Source: Methanobacteriota archaeon (GTDB lineage: Archaea > Thermoplasmatota > Poseidoniia > Poseidoniales > Thalassarchaeaceae). From it: a stretch of 53,600 bases of DNA. Of the stretch, positions 1-9,600 are shown in pieces (the first letter of the stretch is position 1; the number at the start of each line of letters is the position of its first letter). The DNA lies in contig JAERST010000016.1 in NCBI GenBank assembly GCA_016845365.1, positions 1 through 53,600 of the forward strand. Direction: 5' to 3'. A model generated the notes under the pieces. That model did not search any database, was not told the origin of the DNA, and worked only from the letters and a program-made list of their open reading frames with translations. Both the position numbers and the translations under genes were made by a program.

Positions 1-70
1 CCCATTGATTCACTCATAAAACACTTAATCCGTACACAAATTCATAAAATTCTACGTTTTCGGATAGTTA

Positions 71-649
71 ATGCGTACCATAATACCAATGATGATTGTA
101 CTAATCTTTCTTTCGCCTTTGTCAGGTTGCGTTGGCGATGATAGTTCAAATGAGATGGATACTCTCACTCCAATTCCGGACTTAACCGCACCCAACCAAC
201 ACGGTGAGAATGTCACTCTCTCTGAGTTCCGAGGGACGATGTTAGTGATTTTGTTCAATGCTGCTGATTGGTGTGGTATATGCAATGATGAAGCTAATCG
301 AACAGAGGAATTGTTGCAGTCAATGGAAGGTCTCGACGATAGGTACACTGTTAGTTTTGTTGAACTTCTCCGAGATAATGCAGAAGGGACTACGATTGCA
401 TCTCAGGAAGACGCAATGAACTGGTCTCAGCATAGTAACAACAGTCATTCAGTTCTTCATGGTCAGGCTTCCAGAGATTACATTGAAGAGACGTTTGACA
501 GAGAAGAAATCCCTGGTTTTCCATCATATCTAATCGTTGATTTAGATGGAATAGCACGCTCTTGGGTGGTTGGAATAAATGAACCAATAGTCGCAGAAGA
601 CGTCCAAGTCGAATACGACGCGTATCTACAAGATTTGAATCAAAAGTGA
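71..649 (+). CDS. Redoxin/TlpA-like thioredoxin-fold lipoprotein
   Basis: The 192-residue product begins with a short signal peptide ending in the lipobox LSGC, so Cys20 is the likely lipidated residue and the protein would face the outside of the membrane. The mature part has a redoxin layout: a DLTAPNQHGENVTLSEFRG segment, then a strand, then WCGIC with the redox pair Cys68/Cys71, and later EIPGFPSYLIVDLDG, which holds the cis-Pro region of thioredoxin folds. Family knowledge predicts thiol-disulfide exchange on extracytoplasmic proteins, perhaps cytochrome or cofactor maturation. No partner gene is adjacent, so the substrate is unknown. The ATG at 71 is the only start that keeps the signal peptide. 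Confidence 0.85.
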   Translation: MRTIIPMMIVLIFLSPLSGCVGDDSSNEMDTLTPIPDLTAPNQHGENVTLSEFRGTMLVILFNAADWCGICNDEANRTEELLQSMEGLDDRYTVSFVELLRDNAEGTTIASQEDAMNWSQHSNNSHSVLHGQASRDYIEETFDREEIPGFPSYLIVDLDGIARSWVVGINEPIVAEDVQVEYDAYLQDLNQK

Positions 650-697
650 CGACAATCGCAAGGGGCTGATACGATTACCCCTGAGCCGAGGGGCGCC

Positions 698-1174
698 CTA
701 TGATTCGTACTCGTTCCTCTCACCTGGCTCGTCACTGAAGTACTGGACAAATTCATACTCATTACCGTCGTGATCGAAGAAGTAGTAGCGGTGTCTGTGA
801 GGATGGTCTAGGTAGGTCGCTCCTTGTTTGTAACCGGCCTCAATCATGCGCTCAGCTAACGCAGCTCCATCGCTGACCACGAATCCCATGTGGTTCATCC
901 CAGGATGAACGTACGGCTGATGTGGCCCTTTCTCAGTAGCCCCACGGTCTTCTATGCAAAGGTAGGAATCCTCAGTGCCAATATGCACCCAGCGCTGTGC
1001 TTTCTGCCCCCATCCTTCTCCTCTAATACTGAATTCTGGCATTGCGGTCTGAAGAAAACGTATGGTCTCATCCACGTCTGTGGATGTCATGTTCAGGTGC
1101 TCTAGGAACGGCTTCATGGAATTGTGAGAGACAATCCGACTTATTTTGCCATCGGTATCTATTGATGTAATCAC
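698..1174 (-). CDS. VOC-superfamily protein (glyoxalase/dioxygenase fold)
   Basis: The protein shows the vicinal oxygen chelate pattern: LEHLNMTSTDVDETIRFL at the start, a central strand region, HMGFVVSDGAALAERM in the second half, and a final FFDHDGNEYEFVQY. The conserved His and Glu positions suggest a metal site. The substrate cannot be told from sequence. The GTG start at 1174 overlaps the stop of the malic enzyme gene upstream by four bases, which suggests translational coupling. An ATG at 1117 would give a 139-residue protein starting just before the domain and is a credible alternative, because the first 19 residues add no recognisable motif. Neither start has a clear Shine-Dalgarno sequence. 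Confidence 0.8.
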   Translation of the reverse strand: MITSIDTDGKISRIVSHNSMKPFLEHLNMTSTDVDETIRFLQTAMPEFSIRGEGWGQKAQRWVHIGTEDSYLCIEDRGATEKGPHQPYVHPGMNHMGFVVSDGAALAERMIEAGYKQGATYLDHPHRHRYYFFDHDGNEYEFVQYFSDEPGERNEYES

Positions 1175-3453
1175 AAACGCTGTCTTGCGTGCCTTTGTGC
1201 ATCAACGGCAGTTATTGCGGCCATGTGTACGACCTGCCTAACTGAGTCACCTCGTTGGAGTACGTGAGCAGGCTTGGATAGACCTTCTAGAATTGGACCA
1301 GTCATTTCTGCGCCCGCAATTCTCTGAAGCAATTTGTAGGCAATATTTGCCGAAGCTAGGTTAGGGCAAACCAATACATTGGCAGGCCCATCAAATTCCA
1401 TGAATGGGAACTCGTTTTGACGGTCAGGCACAAGAGCAGTATCAGCCTGCATTGGGCCATCGATAACTAGACCGCGATCTAATTCACGAGCCATTGCGAT
1501 GGCTTCTTCGATTCGGTCAGTGCGCAATTCGTTTGAGGTACCAAAGTTAGAGAATGAAAGCATAGCAACCTTTGGACTAACTCCAAATCTTCGAGCAACC
1601 TTAGCGGTTTGAATAGCAATTTCTGCAAGTGTTCTTGCATCTGGATAGATGTTTATTGTCGCATCTGCAATGAACATCAATTGACCATTTACAGTCATCA
1701 TGTATAGACCCACAATTCGATGCGAAGAAGGGTCAGGGCCAATTGTTTGCAGGCATGGCTTTACGATATCTGGATAGTTATGAGCGATGCCTCCAAGATA
1801 CCCGTCAGCATCTCCGCAGTGCACCATCATTGGACCAAAGTAATTTGGAGACTTCAATTGGTTAATCGCATCCCTTCGTGTTAGTCCTTTACGTCCACGA
1901 AGTTTGTGTAATTCATCTGCATAATCCCCACGCCTACGAGGGTCGTATCTAACGTCAATAATTTCACAATCAAAACTGAGTCCAAGCTCTTCTTTTACGG
2001 CTTCAATACGCTCAGGGTGACCTAGAAGGATTGGATCGCATATTCCCTCGATCATACATTGAGCCGCAGCCTTGATGATGGTCGGCTCTTCACCTTCTGA
2101 GAAGACAATTTTCTTCTTGTCTTTCCTCGCTTGATTGATCACGTGTCGCATAATTGATCGAGTTAATCCTAACCTTGCTTCAAGGTCCTCTCTGTACTTC
2201 TGAACGTCGAATTCCTCAGCACTAATTCGAGCCATCCCCTCATCGACAGCTGCTTGAGCTACTGCGCTTGCTTCCCAAATTAGTACACGTGCATCGAATG
2301 GTTTTGGAATTAGATATTCGGGTCCAAATTGCATTTGTTCTCCTGCATATGCAGCGGCGACTTCGTCCGGTACAGGCTCCTTTGCCAAAGCCGCCAGAGC
2401 CTTGGTTGCGGCCATTTTCATTCCTTCTGTGATTTCTGTAGCACGCACGTCCAGTGCGCCACGGAAGATGTAAGGGAATCCGAGTACGTTGTTAATTTGG
2501 TTCGGGAAGTCTGACCGTCCTGTCGCGATTATAGCATCATCGCGAACCGCTTGCACATCGGTAGGTAGAATCTCAGGGTCAGGGTTTGCGAGAGCGAAAA
2601 TCAATGGTCGCTCAGACATAGATTTGACCATCTCTCCTGAGACAAGTCCTCCCTTGGACAGGCCAAGGAATACATCTGCATCGACCATCGCCTCGGCTAA
2701 CCCACCGTCTTCAACATCCCTTGCAAAAGCGAGTTTGTATTCATTTAACTCACCATTATCACCACGTGATTTGGTGAGGATCCCCTTGCTATCGCACATT
2801 AGCAAATTATCCGCATTAACTCCCAGACGAAGGTAGTGCTGAGCGCAAGAAATTGCACTGGCACCAGCGCCAGAAATCACTACTTTAACTTCTGAAACAT
2901 CCTTCTCAACGACTTCCAATCCATTGATTAGAGCGGCACCAGAAATAATTGCGGTACCATGCTGATCGTCGTGCATAACTGGAATATCTAATTCTGCGAC
3001 GAGCCTTCGTTCGATTTCGAAGCATTCTGGAGCCTTGATATCCTCAAGGTTGATTCCTCCGAAAGTAGGAGCAATCGCCTTTACCGCTTCGACAAATTCG
3101 TCGACATCCGTCCTGTCGACCTCGATATCAAAAACATCAATGTCGGCGAATGCCTTGAACAAGAGGCCTTTTCCTTCCATAACTGGCTTTCCGGCAAGTG
3201 CACCAATATCTCCCAAACCAAGAACTGCAGTACCATTACTGACAACTGCCACTAAATTCCCTTTTGATGTGTACTTGTAGGCATCATCTGGATTCTCTGC
3301 AATCTCTTCGCAGGGATATGCAACACCTGGAGAATAAGCCAGTGAAAGCTCACGAGCGGTTCCGTGTGGTTTTGTCGGCTCAACTCGGATTTTTCCTGCT
3401 GGTTCAGCAGCGTGGTATTCCAACGCATCCTCCCGCAGTCTGTCCTCGACCAT
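1171..3453 (-). CDS. maeB: NADP-dependent malic enzyme with phosphotransacetylase-like C-terminal domain (MaeB type)
   Basis: About 760 residues, the usual MaeB length. The N-terminal half is the malic enzyme ([14 protein letters not shown], a [20 protein letters not shown] core, the HDDQHGTA motif, and a nucleotide-binding [15 protein letters not shown]). From about residue 430 on, the chain resembles phosphate acetyltransferase ([14 protein letters not shown], later [12 protein letters not shown]-like and [10 protein letters not shown] segments). In MaeB proteins the second domain is usually regulatory, binding acetyl-CoA, rather than catalytic. The enzyme would convert malate to pyruvate plus CO2 and reduced nicotinamide cofactor. 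The start is placed at the ATG at 3453, preceded by an AGGAG six bases upstream. A TTG at 3480 would add nine residues. It lies upstream of, and overlaps, the VOC gene. Confidence 0.93.
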   Translation of the reverse strand: MVEDRLREDALEYHAAEPAGKIRVEPTKPHGTARELSLAYSPGVAYPCEEIAENPDDAYKYTSKGNLVAVVSNGTAVLGLGDIGALAGKPVMEGKGLLFKAFADIDVFDIEVDRTDVDEFVEAVKAIAPTFGGINLEDIKAPECFEIERRLVAELDIPVMHDDQHGTAIISGAALINGLEVVEKDVSEVKVVISGAGASAISCAQHYLRLGVNADNLLMCDSKGILTKSRGDNGELNEYKLAFARDVEDGGLAEAMVDADVFLGLSKGGLVSGEMVKSMSERPLIFALANPDPEILPTDVQAVRDDAIIATGRSDFPNQINNVLGFPYIFRGALDVRATEITEGMKMAATKALAALAKEPVPDEVAAAYAGEQMQFGPEYLIPKPFDARVLIWEASAVAQAAVDEGMARISAEEFDVQKYREDLEARLGLTRSIMRHVINQARKDKKKIVFSEGEEPTIIKAAAQCMIEGICDPILLGHPERIEAVKEELGLSFDCEIIDVRYDPRRRGDYADELHKLRGRKGLTRRDAINQLKSPNYFGPMMVHCGDADGYLGGIAHNYPDIVKPCLQTIGPDPSSHRIVGLYMMTVNGQLMFIADATINIYPDARTLAEIAIQTAKVARRFGVSPKVAMLSFSNFGTSNELRTDRIEEAIAMARELDRGLVIDGPMQADTALVPDRQNEFPFMEFDGPANVLVCPNLASANIAYKLLQRIAGAEMTGPILEGLSKPAHVLQRGDSVRQVVHMAAITAVDAQRHARQRL

Positions 3454-3557
3454 GCCCACTCCTCGAGAACCTTCGGGCAATGCCCCCCTCTTTGATGCTA
3501 TCCTACAGAATTCGAGTGTTTTATCGGCCCTCGGAAATGCGCTATCAATAATCTCTA

Positions 3558-3575
3558 CTCCCTCCTTAGAGGGAG
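3558..3575. promoter_or_regulatory. Perfect inverted repeat between divergent genes
   Basis: CTCCCTC, loop CTTA, GAGGGAG. It lies in the 188-bp gap between the divergently transcribed maeB and the giant surface protein. A binding site for a regulator of either gene is one reading. No run of T follows, so a terminator is less likely. No function is shown by sequence alone. Confidence 0.3.
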
Positions 3576-3641
3576 AATCATGTATAACTCAACAAACCCA
3601 CCCTTTCTTAATGGTTAGAAGTAGGCCGTAGGTTCGTAGCC

Positions 3642-6600
3642 ATGTCTAATCCTCGTCAACTGCTGAGCAAGCGCAGGTCTGCCTTGCTTCTTGCAACATT
3701 GATGGTTTTGTTGCCCTGGTCTGCATATTCTGACGTGAATCAGTTAGAATCAGAGCAAGAAATTCGTGAGGTTTCGCAGGCTGCGTGGGGCGCCTCGGGA
3801 AGCAACGACACCGGATGGATTGATTTGGTCGCTACCGGAGCTGATCCGGATAATGGCAGCTATGCATATAGCGACTTATTCTTACCATTTGCTCCAGGGG
3901 CACAAATTTCGAATCTGACCTTTGAAATTGCAGTTAATGGCTCTGCAGGATACTGGGCAAATGAGCCTCAGATAACTCTCATGGATACTCAAACCCCTAT
4001 CCTCGATTGGAGAGGTTATGGCGACCTCGGTCAGCAGAATGAGATGCAGAACAACCCGCCCAGTGTCCTGAACGGTACTCTAAGCACTTATCTGAAACCC
4101 AACTCAATCTCTGATGCCTCATGGGAATTACCAGCCGGAGTGACACTAACTGATATGGTAATCGAGGCATTAAGGCCGGCTGATCCAATGGTTTCCTATT
4201 CAGCAGTCGACATAGACATTCACGACTCTGCGGTAAATCCGAATGATGGCCGGTTATACATATTGTTAGACGACGACCTTCTACACCTAGACGCCCGCTC
4301 TCAGAAACCAATCGTGGATATTGAAACTGGAATCATGGGAAGGTCGCTAGCGATAGACAGTGATACTGGGACTTTACTTATTGGAACTGAAGATGGTTCG
4401 GTTCTTTCACGCAGTTTATTCGATTCCTCAGAAATGCCGAATCTAAGGGAACCAACCGGTTTACAAAACGCAGGAATCTATTCAATATCGGTCGATGATT
4501 ACGGGACGGTCTGGGCTGCTGGAAATTGTAGCATTCACTTCAAGCCGATTGGAGAAGAGGTCTGGAGTGAGTATGATTACTGTCCGACGATAAACATTGA
4601 AACTCCATCTGACATGATGATAATTGGCGACAGTGTTTACTTGGCGACAACAAATGCTGGAGTTCACATTCTCAATTACATTACTTCTTCTTCCTCAGGA
4701 AGTGTTTCTGTATCTGTCGATTCTCAAACAGATTGGAGCACTCAGAATTTCCTCTCCTCGGACCAAATCACCGACCTCGAGATTGTCGGCAATCATCTGC
4801 TAATCGCAACCGCTGATTCAGGTATCAACCGCAGGGACTTAACCGCACAATCGTGGATAGCCACATGGTCAACAAATAACTGGTTGGCTTCCAATCAGAT
4901 TCACGGTCTATCTCTGACACCAGGTTGGTTACATATTCTCGCAGGTACCACCGTTCATGCTTACGATACTAATTCGTTAATCTTCCAATCTCAGAATCAG
5001 CTGTCACAACTTGGTTTGTATGGAAATGGTGCAATGGCCATCGCTTGGCCAGCACACCCATCCCGTGGGCCAATCTCCTCCACCGCTTTGTTTAGCGATG
5101 GTTCAGGAACTCTTGGAATGCAGATTACTGAAAATCCCGCTGGTACACTGACTCTAGTTAGTGGACCTTCAATCGATGGAATGGATGTAGTATCTCGTAT
5201 CGATGATGGAGACAGTGGAGAGATTTGGGTTGCAAGTGGTAGAATAATCGATCGATATGATGAAGCAGATCGTGCTTGGAAGACTCCAATCGATATCCGC
5301 GATTATGTCAGCAATCCTGGTCAAATTGTTGCTATTCAACAAGATGATAACGACAATGTTTGGATTGGAACAAGCAATGCTGGAGTTTTGAGGTTAGAAA
5401 ATACCGATGGAAGTTACATTGGAACCGTATCCGGATTAAGCTCAAACGACGTTAGTTCCTTGGCCTTTGACGATACAAATGGTTACTTGGTAATTGGTCA
5501 TAGCCAATCTGGAATATCAATTATTGACACCAATCAGATGACGCTAGTGGATACTATCACCACTTCGGACGGTCTAGATTCTGACGTTGTTAATTCGGTT
5601 GCCACTAGATATGGAATAGCATACATGGCCACTCCTGACAAGGGAGTTATGCGAGTTGAATTATCCACTTCGACCATCATCGGCTCTTGGCAATCACTTG
5701 GCGCCGATGATTTGGATGCAACACCGGTTGCAGTTGATGGCGATGTACTTTACATTGGATTGTACGAGTTTGGAATACTTGTTATAGACAGGCTAACCGG
5801 TGATATTTCCGACCTCTGGAATCAGGATACAAACTCGCTTCCAGATGATGATGTATTATCTCTGGAGATGGATGATTTCGGAGGCCTATTGGTCGGCTCA
5901 GAAGGTTCTTTCTCGCGCTATGATGGGAGCACTTGGACTACATTGACAACCAGCGGTTCATGGTGGAATCGACCTAGTGTATTCTATGATGTAACAAGCG
6001 ATGGAGATGGCCTCTACGCTGGCACAAATAGAGGGGCCTGTAAATGGAACTGGCAATATCAATTCCAAGATTGTGTAAGTTCCGGCGATGGCCTCGAAAG
6101 TCGCTTCGTGTACACAATTGAGATGCTCGCACCCGACAGAGCATACACAGGAGGAAACCAAGGTGCTGGTATCGTAAACATGGACAACTTCAGCGTTATT
6201 GAGACTTGGACTGCAGGTGACGATACTCAGCGTGCTCGCACGGTCAAAGTTGACAACATCCTTTACCTTGGATTCGAAAACACCGGTATAGCTCGTTATG
6301 ACTTAATCAACAATGAATGGCTAACGACTTGGGATGGCGATCAAGGATACATCAATGATGATGATGTAACCGCTCTAGTACCTGGGCAGACTTATGGCAC
6401 CATTTGGGCCGGTGGTGACTTTGGACTTACACTAATCGATGTAATCAATGATGTCGTACTCATCTCATGGGATAGAGGCTCAAATCCAAATGGCCCTACC
6501 CTTTCCAATTCTATACCGGCTGACATAGAGATTTATGGTGACATTTTGCATTACTCTACCCAGCGTTCAACCAGTTGGTGGGGCGGTGGTTCAGATAGCA

Positions 6601-9600
6601 TCTACCGTATCAATCTGACAACAAATACTAGCCTAACAACCATAGAGGTCGACGACCGCACCGGGTGGAATGGTGTAATCAATGGAATTGGAATAGTTGA
6701 CGACCAATTGTGGATTGGCATTCGACCAACCCAGACTTGGAATGATGGGGATGGAACAATTGTTCGCTGGAACATGACCAATGAGTCATGGGAAGATGAT
6801 CTGTCAACCATAGGTAATGTATTGCGAGTAAATGCAAGATTCCTTGGTGAGTGTTTCCCGCTAAACACAAGTTCATGCGAACTATGGGTAGCCTATGGGA
6901 ACTTCATCCTAAGGCGATTCAATGCAGACACAATGACATTACTAGACGAGTGGACGGACGTAGATGGTCCAATCCGCGGGATGGAAGAATACCAAGGAGA
7001 ATATCTCTTCGCTAGTATGAACGGTATCCTAAGATGGGACCCTGTAAACGAAACATGGCTTGATTCATGGACTCCAGGTGATGGTTTACCATCGAATACA
7101 GAAGAGGAATTCTATTCGATGAAAGTCATCGGTAATGACCTATGGGTTGGAAATATGGAATCCAGTGGATGGAACTCAAATGCTCAGATATTGAGAAAGG
7201 ATGGAACGACTGGTAATTGGTCTTCTTGGGATTTAGGGACTGGAGATATTCCAGATGGATATGCAGCCGACATCGGCATCTGCGATGACATCGTGCACGT
7301 TGCTATAGGCGCACGATTTTGGTGGGGGAATCAAGGCGGTGTAGCCCGATATGACCTCGTAGACCATGATTCAGACTCAATTACCAACGAATGGATTAGT
7401 GCGATGACCTCTGGTAGCTCTGGGCTATCCAATAATGATCCTAGAGCAGTGACTTGTGATGAAGCCAATGACATTCTCTACATTGCATACGATACAGAAG
7501 GAGTCGGGATTGATCGATACAACTACAATACTGACACATATCTTTCAATACTCACCGCCGCAGATGGAATAAGCGAGGATAGAATTTTCCCTGGTGGATT
7601 ATTACATGACAACAACGTTCTCTTGGCCGCACATCAGTACGACAACCAAGGCGGAATCTCTCGACTGATAACTTCTGGAACCGCAACCGCCAATGGTCAG
7701 GTTCTAGATCCAGGAATGGACGGCTGTTCGATAGATAGGGCTCCTTCGTCAACAGGTCAGGTAATCTATGCGATTGGAAGATCAGGACAAACAACAGGCC
7801 TGAACAGAGTCGATAGATTGGATAGTTCGGGATTGATTGCAAGTGGTTATGATGAATTGGCTGGACTAACCAGCGGTCGTGTTTTGGAAATAATCTCTAA
7901 CGATACTCATGTATGGGTTACCTCAGCATTGGATTCTAGTTCATTTTACGGCTCTTCGATCCTTCAAGGAGAAATTCTAGCAAATGGTTCGGTTAGGTGG
8001 GAATATGGTTACAATTTCCAACAAGATGTAGTCAATGAAATGACCTTGGATGGAGAGACTCTGTGGGTAACCACAGCCGGCCGCGGACTCAAGGCGATTG
8101 ACCTAAAGCAACGCCGCATAGTGTCCACTCCTCCCGCGCTTCACGCCCAGATGGATGGGATGATAATTGAGAATAACACAATGTATGTTGGACTAATGGG
8201 CAATGAAGGCTCAGCGGCCGGATTCCAAACCTTCGATACCCTAAGTCGGCAATGGAGCTATGGAAGTCTAATCGCCGGATTACCAAGTAATCTCGTGCGC
8301 GATTTCATGGTCTATGGAGACCATATCATGATAGCAACTCATGGTGGAATTGGAATGTACAATACCACCCGTGACGATTGGGACAATCCGATTACTACGA
8401 TAGATGGATTGCCTTCTCCAATCATCACTCACTTACACTCAATCAATACTACGATTCAGGGCGGAGGTAAGGTTCTGGCTGGTGGTGCCGCTGGAGTTAC
8501 CGTCCTGCATGAATCGAATCTAACAGTACTCACTACACTCGGATTCAATGATGGCTTGATGGGTAATACCGTCAGCGGCATTACCGAAGCAGGACCTATA
8601 TCACGCGTCGTACAGAATCCTGATGGAACAAATTCCACAATTTATCATGACGCGGCGATATTCATTTCTCACAATGGCCAAGGTCCGACTAGACCAGGAG
8701 TAGCTGCTTGGGACTTGGCCACCGATATGGCAAATGGCACCTATAATATCGATATGATTCCAAGTAACGATGTTCGAGCAATTGTTGCCGATGATTGGGG
8801 AGTTCACGTTGCGACCGATGTTGCTCCTTTGGTACATTGGAATGGTAGCATGATGCAAATGGAGACAGGAGTTAGTACCAGTTCTCTACTATCTTGGCCT
8901 CCGTACGAAATGCATAGTGATGGCCAATATCTTGTAGTTATGAGTCCAAGAGGGCTTGATGTTGTAGATGTAGACGGAAGACATGAGGTAGTTAGTAACC
9001 GAGTGATAACCGGCCTTCAGGGAGGCCACATCGACTTCAGTGGATTCTATGCTGTAGGAAATGACGGCCTTCATGTCTACAAGCCGACTGTTAGTTTGCA
9101 AGAGACAGCAAGAGAAAATCAACGCCGTGCAGATCCGTTGACCTTGTTGTACAGTGGGCGAACATGGGATATCACAAATACAACTCACCCAGGAATGGCA
9201 ACAGTACTAGTCACCCCTGAAAATCCTATTCAGATTCCTGAAAGCTCCAGCGCTTCAGCACCAGGAAAACTTCCAATGCATGTCGAAACTATGACCATGT
9301 TAGCACCTCAAAGAGGTGCATGGGTTTGGGCTCGCTCAACTTCCCTAAACTATACTGGAAGTTGGGATTTAGCCGCCAGTAATGGAGGAATACAACAGGC
9401 CTTCCAATCGGCGATATCTGCGGTAGGTCCTGGCACATCGTCTGCGATTTTACACGTCCAAATGCAGTCTCCTCAAGATGGAGCAATGCAGGTTCGTATA
9501 ACCTACGATTGGGAACGAATCGAGGTTCCAACCGTAATTACCAATTTAGTCGATAGACCAAATGATGGCGGTGGTGTAATCGAGGCCTCTTGGTTACCAG